From positions 77,476,267 to 77,540,266 of the forward strand of contig NC_063161.1 in assembly GCF_023159225.1 (NCBI RefSeq): a stretch of 64,000 nt of DNA, in the 5' to 3' direction. The DNA comes from Perognathus longimembris pacificus (taxonomy: Eukaryota; Chordata; Mammalia; Rodentia; Heteromyidae). This document shows, one piece after another, positions 40,128 through 50,584 of this stretch (positions within the stretch are counted from its first letter, which is position 1; the number at the start of each line of letters is the position of its first letter). A program made the position numbers and the translations under genes. The notes under the pieces were generated by a model that saw only the letters and a program-made list of their open reading frames with translations, did not search any database and was not told where the DNA came from.

Positions 40128-40333
40128 GACTCTGGTATGGGTGACTTCTAAGAGACTGCTACCTTGCATTCTGCACATACTCCCCTGTTTGATAATGAAT
40201 AAAAGCCCTGTTCATGGGACCCTCTGGATCTGTTGCTGGAGTTGGGCAGCAGGTCCCCTGGTACCCCAAGCCAGTTCCACAGACAGGTCTCCATAATTGC
40301 GTTGCTCCTGGCCATGGTGGAACAAGGCACTTG

Positions 40334-40540
40334 CAGCACTGGGGCTTGAACTCAGGGCATGGGTCCTGTTCCTGAGCACTCTACCACTTGAGCCACAGCT
40401 CTACGTTCAGGCTTTTTGGTAATTAGTTGGAGACAAAAATCTCATGGATTTTTCTGCCCAGCCTGGCTTCAAACCAGGATCCGCAGATCTCAGCCTTCTC
40501 AGTAACTAGGATTACAGGCATGAGCCACCAGCAGCTGGCT
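40334..40540 (-). mobile_element. B1-dID type 1 SINE
   Basis: CACTGGGGCTTGAACTCAGG, AATTAGTTGGAGACAAAAATC and ATTACAGGCATGAGCCACC. The ID half is internally deleted (no TTTTTGCTCAAGGCTAG). Confidence 0.9.
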
Positions 40541-41300
40541 GGGACTAATGTTGAATCAACTGAAAACAGATGATTTGGAAGCTGGTGCGAATCCAGCCCC
40601 AATTTCTGTGTTCATCCTCCATTTTCCAAAGGCACACTTCCAGCCGGTGGCTACACACTGAGAATTAAACAGGTGTCTTTGCAAAGTAGGGGACTCTATG
40701 AAGTTGATTTTCTGTCTCCTGCCTTGCTTAGTCCGCGTCATTATTTGTTTTGTGTTTGCTTGAAGTCTGCATTTTTTTTTGCTGGTATTGCAGGAAAGGG
40801 GTAACACACATACACACATACTTTGTTTTTCTTTTTCTAGTTTGAGCAGCTCGGGTTGCTACCCTGCAGATGCATTTGAGGTCCTGCTCCTTGCCAGGGC
40901 CCTGGTTGTCTGTTAAATAATACAAGGCCAGCTGCCACCGTGAAATAACGAAGAGAGCTGGTGTGAATGAGGTGGCTCTGAGAGCGCCGACTCAGGGATT
41001 CCCAATTAGGGGTTCGCAAACAATTTGAAATGACATGTTCAGGATCGACTAAGGATAAGAATGTTCCAGCTAATTAAAATGTCACCGTTTCCTGGTTGGC
41101 TGCGATTTATCATCTGTCTGGGAGGTAACACTTGTCCGCTGGTCAGTTCCTGCTGATAAGAAGTTCTCCTTGACAGTTACGAAGGTCTTTGATAAATAAA
41201 ATATGGGGAAACAGATGAATTATTACTTAATAAATGCAGCATCATTTGTCTGGTTTCCTGAGAGCAGAGGTTGTAAACTGGAAGCCTGTGGGGTAGAGCC
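40541..41300. promoter_or_regulatory. candidate conserved non-coding block, GATA/homeodomain/E-box rich
   Basis: 760 bp free of SINEs inside a SINE-bearing neighbourhood. It holds AGCTAATTAAAATG (about 41067), GGATAAG, CTGATAAGAAG (about 41153), TTTATCATCTGTCTG (about 41106, a GATA-CATCTG composite), TTTGATAAATAAAAT and GAATTATTACTTAATAAATG. The open frames have no domain. This is the strongest enhancer-like composition in the window, but conservation is not tested. Confidence 0.35.
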
Positions 41301-41566
41301 ATTGCTTGGCTAGCTTTTACTTGGTCTGCCCAGGGATCTTTTGGGGGATGTTATTAATTTGAAACAACATATAAAGAAGAGAGTTGTTTTTTGATGGACA
41401 CACAGAGCACCCAAGTTCAGAATCATAGTTTCTCTTAAAAACTGGCCACCCCAGCTGTGTATCCAGGAGTGACAGTTGGCTACTGTTAAGTGTCAGGTAC
41501 AGCTTCGCATGTGCCAGCGACAGTGGCCAGCATCCTAAACTTGCCTCTGTGAAAACTGGAGAGAAG
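41301..41566. other. unique non-coding sequence
   Basis: Nothing recognised. Confidence 0.35.
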
Positions 41567-41712
41567 ACAGACATGGTAGCTCACACCTGTAATCCCAGCA
41601 CTTAGGAGGCTAGGCAGGTACTCTACCACTTGAGCTACGACTCTAGTCCTGCTTTCTGCTGGTTATTTGAAGTAGCTAGGATTATAGACATAGGCTACCA
41701 GTACCCAACTTG
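41567..41712. mobile_element. head-to-head chimeric SINE
   Basis: A plus-strand B1 head (CATGGTAGCTCACACCTG, TAATCCCAGCACTTAGGAGG) is fused at about 41615 to a minus-strand ID/B1 piece (TACTCTACCACTTGAGC, then CTAGGATTATAGACATAGG). The linker part of the second element is deleted. Confidence 0.7.
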
Positions 41713-41749
41713 TTTTCTTTAAAAAAAAAAATAGGACATTGCTTTTTTC

Positions 41750-41948
41750 CTGGATTGGGATCACCCCATTTGTATCTCTTATGGTGCTGGGAAGATAGGT
41801 GTATACTCTGAGCCTAGCTTTTGTTTCTATTTGAGACGAGATCTTACAAACATTGTTTGCCCAGGCTAGCTTTGAACTGTGACCCTCCTGATCTCAGCCT
41901 CCTGGAGTAATTAGTTAAAGGTGTGAGCCGCTGTGCCTAGCTTTTTGT
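41750..41948 (-). mobile_element. degraded B1 (with ID-like 3' part)
   Basis: TGAGACGAGATCTTACAAAC, CAGGCTAGCTTTGAACTGTG and GGTGTGAGCCGCTGTGCC are a minus-strand B1. Upstream ID homology is doubtful. Confidence 0.6.
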
Positions 41949-42267
41949 GTCACTTTCTTGAATCTAGACAATCAACCCCAACTGTTTTTCAGTGTTGACT
42001 GAATCCCAGGGTATAAACATTCCCGCCTTCTCCAATGCCTAGGTACCAGCATGGCATCATTGTACACAGACCCGGGAGAGAGGCCCCATAGCACCTGGTT
42101 ACATGGGATTCCCATCTTACAGACACAATGAGCACAAATATCAGTAACATAGTTAGGAACTCACGTGTTTTGATTGTAATTGATTTAATTGTAAGCTTTT
42201 AGAATCTAATTTTTTAGTAATGTCTATTTAATAACCAATTTGTCTTTCGAGTTTTGTTGTTGTTGTT
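41949..42267. other. unique AT-rich sequence
   Basis: ATTGATTTAATTGTAAGC and TAATTTTTTAGTAATG clusters near 42180-42240. No repeat family is recognised. Confidence 0.35.
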
Positions 42268-42516
42268 GTTGTGCCAGTCCTAGGGCTTAAACACAGGGCC
42301 TGGGCATTGCCCCTGAGATTCTTTTGCTCAAGGCTAGCACCCTTCAATTTGAGCCACAGTACCACTTCTGGATTTTTTTTCTTTTTGGCCATTTATTGGA
42401 AATAAGAGTCTCGCCAACTCTTTCCTGCCTGAACTGGCTTCAAACCACTGAGATCCTCAGATCTCAGCCTCCTGAGGAGCTAGGATCACAGGGGTGAGTT
42501 GCTGTTGCCCAGCAGA
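42268..42516 (-). mobile_element. B1-dID type 1 SINE
   Basis: GTGCCAGTCCTAGGGCTTAA, TGCTCAAGGCTAGCACCC and GCCTCCTGAGGAGCTAGG, preceded by (TTG)5. The B1 head has a CACTGA insertion. Confidence 0.9.
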
Positions 42517-43783
42517 GTCCTGAAGCTTTAATAGTTGGCTTTCCTGAGCTGGTAGGAGGGTAGGAGCTAGTTCCAGTGCAGCACAGCCATGGGAGCCGAA
42601 GGGATAGCTGTGGCACCCCCATGAACAGAACCCACTTAGCTCCTGTCTTCTGAGTGCCTCCTGTGCACCTTCAAGCCTTCTCCCCCTGGATGAGGGATGG
42701 CTGAGTGGGGGATGGAACTTGCTGTGTGGATTGTCCCCCCACCCCCATTCTCCCCCCCACCCCCTCTGATCTGGGAGTACTGTTATTTCAGGGTGATCCC
42801 TGGGACCAGGCTTCCAGAGCCTTCTCTATACACAGTGAGTTGAGCACAGACCCACTGGGACAAAGCAAAGGAAGAGGACCCAGAAGATTAGAATGGAGAC
42901 CCGTCTGGACATGTCAGAGCATGACCATCTTGGATTGACCTTCCCAATTCCTCCTTCCCATTCCGTGGAGGAGAAAAAGGACATAAAAGCTCTTCATGAG
43001 GGGCCTTCCCAGCCAGAGCCCAGCCTGGCCCAGGCCTGGGATGGGGCAGGGAGCTTCCGCCTATACCAACATCCCAACCTTGAGCCCTCGGATGATCTAC
43101 CCCAACAACCCCCTGTACCATCAACCTCATCTGACAGAATGAGAAATGCAGCCTCACAAAGGTCAAAGAGCACTCTCAGGGCCGCCTCTCACAGTCCCTT
43201 TGCCTGCTTTAAGGGGGACCAATGCATACAAAACTTATGGCATTGGATTGGAGTCTGAGGGACACTCCATGTGGCAGCCTGCTCCAGTGGCTGCCATCTC
43301 CAATGGCCTCAGCCACCTCCCATCCCCGCTGCCACTGCTGTCCTTACTACAGCCAATTACCCTGCTTTATAGGGGCTCTTTAAAGCTGCTTTATTGCTCG
43401 CTCCTTGCTCTGACCCTAATCTTTGTGGGGTTTTTTTTTCCCCTTCCAGCTTTCCCCAGGGTTATTGCTCATCAAGAGAAAGGTCACCATGGACTCCAAA
43501 GAAACTGGAAAAAAAGGCAACAGAGGGCTGGTGCTTGTTCTCAACTTTGTTTTCTCTCACATTCTTTTGATGAATGCATAGAAGTAGATGTCGCCATTCA
43601 CTCTGCCTCTCCTCAAGCTACACCTTGCCAGACCCGGGTCTCTGAAATTACAACCATTATAACAATACTTTCTACTAGCATAACATTTTCCCCCCAGGGT
43701 ATTCCCATGTACACAAACACGCAGGTGGTGTAGATGTAGGAATTCTCCTACCTGTTTTACAGGTAAAGGAAGCATGAAGCTAG
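42517..43783. other. unique non-coding sequence
   Basis: SINE-free. A C-rich stretch (CCCCCCACCCCCATTCTCCC) lies at about 42727-42764. Open frames of 121 and 195 codons (42893-43258, 43146-43733) overlap in different frames and lack domains. An old MIR-like end (CTACCTGTTTTACAGGTAAAG) is possible near 43750. Confidence 0.4.
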
Positions 43784-43799
43784 AAAGATCACACTGGAA

Positions 43800-43906
43800 G
43801 GGGTGACATTGGTCAGGTTATATTGTATTCATTAAACTATTTTGTGAAATGGCAACTCCCTTGTCCAATGGCTTAAAGATAATAATAATTTTAAAAAGGG
43901 AGGGGA
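43800..43906 (+). mobile_element. 5'-truncated L1 tail
   Basis: A 107 bp insertion with a perfect 16 bp TSD, AAAGATCACACTGGAA, at 43784-43799 and 43907-43922. It begins GGGGTGACATTGGTCAGG and ends TAATAATAATTTTAAAAAGG. It is the same L1 3' terminal family as at 2439, 26686, 30200 and 50323. Confidence 0.82.
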
Positions 43907-43922
43907 AAAGATCACACTGGAA

Positions 43923-45109
43923 TTTCTAATTCCAGGCTCCGCTCCTTCTCAACTAAAAGCCTCTCTGCTCATGCCACAGGCAGAGAAGAGCCTCGGCTGG
44001 TCCCCTGGTGCCAGCAAAGCCCACCAGGGCACTGAGTGTCTGCCCCACTCTGCAACAACCCAACAGTGAGCAGCTGCTCTCTCTTCCTCCCAAGCTCTGA
44101 GGCAAGAGAAGATGAGTCAGAATCATAGGCTGCTGCGGGTTTTCAAAGTAGCCAGAAGTCAGTGATGAAATGACAGCCTGAGCCTTTAACCTGGGGAACT
44201 CTGACCCCCAAGAACTAGGTTAACTGTGAGAAAAAATAATAATCTTGCTTCTCAGGCCATTGCTTTCTGTAGCACGTCAGCAATTTCATGGTGCAAAGCC
44301 CAGCACTGGGGAATTTGGCTGGACAGCACGTGGGGGGTTAGAGAAAGAGGCCCTGACACCCACATTTGTGTCCTTGCCACGTACTTGTCACGCCTCATCC
44401 TCCCCCATAGGTCAGGCATGCAATGGCTGAGTGTGATGCCCTCACACTCACGTGTGCACATGCGGTGCCTCCAGGAGCAGAACATGGCAGTGCGTGAAGA
44501 GGCCACATAGGTGTGTGTCCTGAAGAGATCAGGACACACGTGTCCATAGAGGGACAGCCACATGAAGACATGGGGAAAGGTGGTGTCTTCAAGCCAAAGA
44601 GAGAGGCCTTGCAAGGAGACAGCCTAATCCACACCTTGACCTCAGACTGTAGCCTACACAACATGGCAGAATAGGCATCTGTGTGAGACCAACCCAGCCC
44701 ATTGCTTCTGTGCTTCCGGCTGCCCAGATGGCCACTTGACCAGTGCTGGTCTCCTTCAAGCCTCCTTCTCAGTGAGGCATCCTTGGCCACCTCCACCCAG
44801 ACAGCATGGAGACCTTGCTCGTCCCCCATGAGGGCCCAGCTTCTTTCATCTCCGGCACTCACAGATCTGGACAGTCTGTGTCACAGGTGCTGGTGATGCT
44901 GGCTCCAACACCCCCCCTCCCCCTGCAGCCCAGTTCTAGGAAGCTGCCACCTGGGGCCTCCACAGATGGCCTGGCCAGGTGCTCTGCAAATGGCTGCTGG
45001 AGGACAATCTGCCTGTCCCCCTTGGGGTCATCCAGAGCACCTGGTCCTTTTTATCTACCAACCACTGCCCTTGAAAGAGAGGAAGAGGAAAGCAAGAAAA
45101 AGAGGGAGG
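43923..45109. other. unique non-coding sequence
   Basis: 1.2 kb with no SINE. Frames on both strands (44226-44862) show no recognisable domain. Nothing else was identified. Confidence 0.4.
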
Positions 45110-45317
45110 GGGGCTGGGGATATGGCCTAGTGGCAAGAGAGCTTGCCTCGTATTCATGAGGCCCTGGGTTCGATTCCCCAGCACCACATATACAGAAAAC
45201 GGCCAGAAGTGGCGCTGTGGCTCAAGTGGCAGAGTGCTAGCCTTGACCATAAACGAAGCCAGGGATGGTGCTCAGGCCCTGAGTCCAAGGCCCAGGGCTG
45301 GCCAAAAAAAAAAAAAA
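45110..45317 (+). mobile_element. IDL-Geo-type SINE, AAAA-like subfamily
   Basis: Near-consensus left monomer (CCTGGGTTCGATTCCCC). The right monomer has TTGACCATAAACGAAGCC in place of the usual TTGAGCAAAAAGAAGCC. Poly-A 14 is followed by purine-rich GGAAGGAAGAGAGGG. Confidence 0.92.
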
Positions 45318-45475
45318 GGAAGGAAGAGAGGGAAAGGAAGGAGGGGGGAAAAACCTTTTCTGAATCCTCTCAACTCTTTATAGATAAACTACTAAAAGAA
45401 GAGATTATTTCTGCCTGTCTTTCCCCTCTCCTCTTCTCAGGGGCTGGATAACTCACTCTTCCTTCATCACTTAAT
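45318..45475. other. unique non-coding sequence
   Basis: Purine-rich at its start, then unremarkable. Confidence 0.4.
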
Positions 45476-45492
45476 GGGGGGGGGGGGGGGGG
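45476..45492 (+). repeat. G17 homopolymer
   Basis: A 17 G run that can form a quadruplex and is prone to assembly error. Confidence 0.9.
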
Positions 45493-45548
45493 TTCCAAGC
45501 AAGCCTGCCTCCCAGTTGGCTGTGCCTGCTCTGGCCTTAGCCCTGTGT

Positions 45549-45564
45549 GCAGCGCCCCCTGGTG
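45549..45564 (-). promoter_or_regulatory. strong CTCF-like motif
   Basis: The minus strand reads CACCAGGGGGCGCTGC, matching the CTCF core without mismatch (CCASYAGRKGGCGCT pattern). It has the same orientation as the weaker match at 37024. Occupancy is not testable from sequence alone. Confidence 0.55.
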
Positions 45565-45569
45565 TTCTG

Positions 45570-45786
45570 GAAGGGTAGTGGTCTTCTTCCTTCCCCTCCC
45601 TCCTCCTCCTGGATTTTCCCACTCACCCTCAGCATGCCCCCCCTCACCCCCAATCCAACCACCTTCCTCCCTTCCTTCTCCCACCCTCTTGCCTGGAATA
45701 TCTCTCCTTGAGAGTTTCTGCTATTGCTTCTGCTTAATGGTCTGATTTCTGCTCTTGGCCTCCAAGTATTTTTCTTCTCTTTTCTT
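45570..45786. other. C/T-rich unique sequence
   Basis: Pyrimidine-rich, with no repeat family recognised. Confidence 0.4.
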
Positions 45787-45986
45787 TTTTGGAGCTATTA
45801 GCATTTGAACTCAGGACCTTGAGCTGGTTAGCCAGGTGCCTTATCACTTTAGCCACATCCTAGCCCCTAGCTTTAGCCATTTTTCTGTAGAAAATAACTG
45901 AAGTTTTTGCCCAGGCCAGCCTCAGACCAAGGTGCCTCCTACATAGCTGGAATTACAGATGTGAACCACCCACCACTCCTGGTCCT
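45787..45986 (-). mobile_element. B1-dID type 2 SINE
   Basis: ATTTGAACTCAGGACCTTGAG, TTAGCCACATCCTAGCCC, GAAAATAACTGAAGTTTTTGC and GGAATTACAGATGTGAACC. Confidence 0.8.
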
Positions 45987-46375
45987 CCCAACCCAAGTAT
46001 TTCCTGCCTTATTCCTAACTCCTCAAGGAAATCATGGTCACCAAGGTGGGAACTGAAGACCCTTGTTGGCCTTGTCTGCTCCAGGGTGGGAGCTGCGCAT
46101 GTTTGTGCCTTAGCCCCATCCATCCCTACAGAGAATGCTGGGCAGCACATAGACCCCACGGGCAGCACATGGACCAGTGGTCCAGCCTCCAAGTGAACAA
46201 GGGGTTGCATACATCTGATTTCTGTGGCTTTGAAGGCATGCATCTCCCATCCCCGGCTATCTTACAACCTTACAACGTTGGTTTGTCAGTAATCAAAGCA
46301 TTTGGGCAATATATGGGGGTGAATTGAGTTTCCAGTTGGCTTCCCTGAGAGTGTTAGATAAAATTGCAATTTACA
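45987..46375. other. unique non-coding sequence
   Basis: A local repeat GGGCAGCACAT/AGACCC(ACGGGCAGCACATG) lies at 46140-46172. Nothing else is recognised. Confidence 0.4.
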
Positions 46376-46500
46376 TTCAATCAATAAGCATTTATTGAGC
46401 CTCTCTTCCGCCTGGGATACAAAGGAGGACTGAGGAAGGCTCAGCTCAGAGATGCTCTTGTCTGCTCTGGTGTTTAACTTAGCCTGGAAAACCAATGATA
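46376..46500 (-). repeat. L2/MIR-type 3' end
   Basis: TCAATCAATAAGCATTTATTG, AGCCTCTCTTCCGCCTGGG is the complement of the CORE-SINE/L2 end (CAATAAATGTTTG). Old. Confidence 0.5.
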
Positions 46501-47849
46501 GAAACATTTCTAGCAACAGCAGACGAAGTGAGAACACAGGAGGAACTAGCTTGGCATGTGAGCCAGGGAGGGGAGTGTGGACCGAGGGGCTCTCACAGGT
46601 ACCCACCAAACTCCCTCCAAAGCTTCTGCAGACTAAAATTCTGCCATTTCATGACTCATGTCTTGGATTTGCTTTTTCCCTCCAGGTTCCTTTAAAAATC
46701 CCTCCAGCAGAACAACATTCTATCCTTAAACCAAACAGAAATGACACACGATTTGGCATGCGTGTCAGTCTAGACCCCTGGGTTGGAGTTTGCCCTCTCA
46801 GGCTCACTCTGCTCTCTGATGCAAAGAATGTTGATTGACTGATAATGTCTTCCATGGGAACCATAAGGGTGGAGTATGGTTTCCACCCATGCCTTAGAGT
46901 AGAGGGGTTTATGGAAGCCCCGCTCCCCACCCCACTGTGACAAGGAAGGCTGGGTAAGCCCTACAAGTCTGCAGGAGGGTGGGTGGACACAAAAGGGAGA
47001 TCATAAGGCCAGTCTCACAATATCACCCACTGACCTGTGGAGCATCCTGGGGGAGGGGCTGGATCGATCACTGGGCCTTCTCAGCAGTCCACACAGCTGA
47101 AACACCTAGATCTACGCAGAAGCAGCTCTGCCCACCTCTCCACACCCCTGCTGGCCAGAACAGGCCACCTAGGGCCACTTAGGTACAAAGCTTATGTCTG
47201 GAATTCTTGAGCACAAAGGGGTCACTGTCTCGACTTCAGATCTTGCTCTCCTCACTGAGCAAAGCGTGAGCCTCCAGCCTTAGATCGCTGTATGTGTAGC
47301 ATAGCAGCGCAGTGACAGGATGTGATTTCAGAGTCCCCTTTGCTGTACTTACGACCTTGTTTGTCACCAGAAAATATGGAACCCGCATCTTAACAAAGCA
47401 AAGACTCAAAAGAAAGGGGGCTCCAGGACCCGTCAGCCCATAAATGTGCTGCAGCGTGAGGCAGTGAGTGAGATGGATGGGCCCAGGGCCAGCAAGCTCA
47501 CCTGTCCTCACCTCCATGGGCCACGGCAGATGGCAGCCATCTGGGGACAGCTGGTGTAACTGGCATGCGGCTGACAGCCTGTCTTGTGAGCGTCTTCCTT
47601 GGCTGTGCTGCTCTGGGGCCTGGAAGACACTTCCCTCAGATGTTGCATTAAGCAAACCAAGTGTCATCAATCTGTCCCTGGCTTGTGACCTGGGAGGGGC
47701 GAGCACAGACTGGAATGAGCTGAGAATTCCAAGCAGCAACCCAATGGCCAAGGACCTGAAAGGAGCTAAGGATCACCACGTCCTCTTCTCTCACCTGGGC
47801 AGAAATGCACACAGTGGTAAGACAGAGCAGAGGGCAGCTGTACAGAAAG
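46501..47849. other. unique non-coding sequence
   Basis: 1.35 kb, SINE-free. A long open frame starts at 47468 on plus (274 codons) but runs through a SINE and a CA array, with no domain in its unique part. The minus-strand frame at 47236-47751 overlaps it. Confidence 0.4.
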
Positions 47850-48057
47850 GAAGAAGCTGGGCACCAGTGCCTGTAATCCTAGACATTCAGAGGCTAAGAT
47901 CTGAGGGTTTCAGTTTGAAGCCAGCTTGGGTGGGCAAGTCTGCGAGACTCTCTTTTCCAATTAACCAGCAAAAAGCCACAAGTGGAGCTGTGGCTCAAGT
48001 GGTAGAGCAAAAAGAGCTTATGGACAGGGCCCAGGACCTGAGTTCAAGCTCCAGGAC

Positions 48058-48058
<1 letters not shown>
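47850..48058 (+). mobile_element. B1-dID type 1 SINE with (CA)n tail
   Basis: GAAGCTGGGCACCAGTGCC, linker TTCCAATTAACCAGCAAAAAG and ID half GAGCTGTGGCTCAAGTGG. The GTGCTAGCCTTGAGC part of the ID half is deleted. Confidence 0.88.

Positions 48059-48109
<51 letters not shown>
48059..48109 (+). repeat. (AC)25
   Basis: A perfect array continuing the SINE end. Confidence 0.97.
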
Positions 48110-48111
<2 letters not shown>

Positions 48112-49228
48112 TCACCCTTGGAATGGTCAGAAGCAAACTGCCCCTGTGTTAGATTCTGCTCAGGCCCCTTCTTTTCCCTCTACCTCTGTTCTCCCATTTC
48201 CCTTCCTGGAGCTGCAATGTTCCCTAACATCTGGCATAGCGGAGTATCTCTTTGACAAGCACACTCTGGGAGACAGTAACAATGAGAGCTAAACCTCAGG
48301 CCGATCCCCCAAAGCCACAGTGACTGCCCGTCACCAAGGCAGTGCATGCATGCTGGGGTTACCATTACCTTTTCTATAAGTTGTACCAGTACATCCTAAG
48401 TTCTTTTAATTTGTACCATTCCTTCAAATAAAGAAATGTGGTACCTAAAACAACAACAAAAAAGAACGTTCCCTAGTCTGAAACCCAGGGAAAGTGGGTT
48501 AGCGGATGTCTGCAGCATCTGATGGAGGAAAGGAATGACGCACTATTTATATGGCAAGTGTGTTGGCAAGAAACCTCCCCGGATGAGTGGAATTAATTTA
48601 ATGCCCATGCGCTTGGGGGCACACACTCCACTCCACGCCTAGAATCCTAACGCTGTCCACACCCGCTGCAGCTGGCAGTGGCCAGCAGGGACAGCGGAGC
48701 CCCCGGCACACACTGCGGGACTCTAGGTAGCAGCGATGGGCCGTTGCCAGCCATGTGCCAGAATCCCAGAGCACTGGGATCCGTGGCTGCCTGGCACCAG
48801 ACATGGCAGAGGAGGGGTGCACTCTGGGGCCTGGCATGACCGGGCTGTGTCTGTGACCTGCACCAACCAGGCTGTGGCTATTCCAGATCATAGGGTCGCC
48901 TCCAAGGGGTTGGCTGTCCTGGGACCAGGGCTGGGGGAGAGGGGGACTGGACACAGGAACTGGGGCATCACCTCTGAAAACCAGTTGATCCAGCAGCTTT
49001 CCTTTTTGAAACCCATTTAAACATATCCGGTCACAATAAGTGACACTGAGCCACTACATCCCAGTGAAACAGAGACTTGAGAACTGCCGGGGGGAAGCAT
49101 GAAGACAGAGGCTCCCAGGGCTAGGTTGGCAGGTCTCATCCACTAGCACTCTTCAGGGAGAGAAGCAATTGTCACCAACTTACTGTGCCTCTTTGTCCTC
49201 AGGGCACCCAGACATACTATTAAGTCCC
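48110..49228. other. unique non-coding sequence, possible conserved core 48520-48620
   Basis: SINE-free. ATGACGCACTATTTATATGGC and GAGTGGAATTAATTTAATG near 48534-48602 form an AT-rich core in GC-richer DNA. Open frames at 48598-49020 overlap on both strands without domains. Confidence 0.35.
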
Positions 49229-49500
49229 AACCTGAGTGCCCTGGATCATGCCTGTAATCCCAACTACTCAGTAGACTGAGATCTGAAGATCATGGTTTGA
49301 AGTTCAGGTAGAAAAGTCTGGGAGACTCTTACCTCTAAGTACTCAGCAAAACAAAACAAAACAACAACAACAACAAAAAAAAAACACCTCTCAGAAGTGG
49401 AACTGTGGCTCAAGTGGCAGACCTCCAGCCTTGAGCAAAAAAGAAGCCAAGCCAAGAATGTGAGGCCCTGAGTTCAAGCACCAGTACTGGCACCAAAAAG
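49229..49500 (+). mobile_element. B1-dID type 1 SINE with internal (AAAAC)/(AAC) expansion
   Basis: B1 head GATCATGCCTGTAATCCC. The linker expanded to AAAACAAAACAAAACAAC plus (AAC)n. The ID half is GAACTGTGGCTCAAGTGGC with GAGCAAAAAAGAAGCC. Confidence 0.85.
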
Positions 49501-49955
49501 AAAGAAAAAGAGGCTGTCATCTTATGAAATGACAGCAAACTCATGAAGAAAACTGCAGCAGGAGGCCAAGTGAGGGGCTCAGCTGGGTCTGTAATGCAAT
49601 GCTGGGGACTGGGGAGTATCAGGAAGGATGGAGTTTTAAAGGACAGAGCCACTGGGCTCCGGGGGACCCAGGGAGGGAGCTGGAGGAGCAGAAAGTAGTC
49701 CAGGGGGCAGAATGAAGGGCACAGAAATGCCAGCAGGCTAGACAGACAGGAGAGGGGAGACAGCAAGGTTCAGAGAAGGCCCAAGGGGTTGGGAGCCACA
49801 AGGGGCCGGGTAATGTGAACAGGGTAGACTTGTGCTTTGACCCTGGGTTTGATGAGGAGTTATTGAGGGATCCACAAAAGAACAGCTCTGAGCCTTTGTG
49901 TTGCCAGGTTGAAAATACTCAATATTAGAGTAATAATTAAGATTACATTACAGGT
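49501..49955. other. unique non-coding sequence
   Basis: GC-rich first half; nothing recognised. Confidence 0.4.
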
Positions 49956-50060
49956 ATGCCTGTTGTGGTAGTGCACACCTGTAATCCCAGCTCTTGGGAA
50001 GTGGAAGTAGGAGAATTTTATTCATTACATTGTTGGACTCTCAAAAACAGGGTTTAAAAA
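49956..50060 (+). mobile_element. B1 monomer, diverged
   Basis: TTGTGGTAGTGCACACCTG, TAATCCCAGCTCTTGGG and an A9 tail. Confidence 0.75.
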
Positions 50061-50096
50061 AAAAGCAACTCAATATTTTTAAAAATCCAACTCAAG

Positions 50097-50305
50097 TCAG
50101 GCATGGTAGCTCACGCCTGTAATTCTAGCTACTTAGGAGGCAGAGATCCAGGGACTGAGGTTCATTGAAGTGTATAAGATAGCCACAGCGAGGCATACCT
50201 GCCACCCAGCTAAGGGAGAAGCACAATACTGGGCACAGCAGTGAGCACCTAGTCACAGAGAAACACAAATAGGAGGATCACAGTCCAGGCCTGAAGATAC
50301 CAGTG
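50097..50305 (+). mobile_element. tandem B1 composite
   Basis: The first B1 is AGGCATGGTAGCTCACGCCTG. The second unit (CAGCGAGGCATACCTGCC) and a third (GGGCACAGCAGTGAGC, then AAATAGGAGGATCACAGTCC) follow without an ID half. It resembles the composites at 5.8, 32.8 and 51.5 kb. Confidence 0.65.
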
Positions 50306-50322
50306 CTGTTTGTTTGCTTTTT

Positions 50323-50445
50323 TAAAAAAAATATATATATATTTTTTATTATCAAACTGAATTACAGAGAGGTTACAGTTTCATACATTTGGCATTGGAT
50401 ACATTTCTTGTACTGTTTGTTATCTCGTCCCTCATTCCCCTCTCC
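50323..50445 (-). mobile_element. 5'-truncated L1 tail
   Basis: The minus strand ends ATGAAACTGTAACCTCTCTG, then TAATTCAGTTTGATAATAAAAAA. The TSD-like TGTTTGTTTGCTTT lies at about 50308-50321 and 50446-50459. It interrupts the flanking B1 cluster. Confidence 0.8.
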
Positions 50446-50565
50446 TGTTTGTTTGCTTTGAGACACAGTCACGCTATGTAAGCCAGGCTGGCCTCAAACT
50501 CTCCATCCTTCTGCCTCAGCCTCCCGCATGCTGAGATTACAGGCCCCTCTTCTCTTGTTATTTAC
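50446..50565 (-). mobile_element. B1 monomer
   Basis: CACAGTCACGCTATGTAAGC, CAGGCTGGCCTCAAACTC, CAGCCTCCCGCATGCTGAG and ATTACAGGCCCC. Confidence 0.85.
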
Positions 50566-50584
50566 CAAATAAGGTCCTGCTTTT

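Noticed and set aside
43146..43733. 195-codon frame containing a hydrophobic stretch
   Set aside because: The Leu/Phe-rich segment comes from T-rich DNA. No recognisable family, no splice-site pattern, and an overlapping frame from 42893 is equally open.
47468..48292. 274-codon open frame, the longest in the window
   Set aside because: Its second half is a B1-dID SINE and a (CA)25 array. The unique first half shows no domain and no start or splice context, and a competing minus-strand frame overlaps it.
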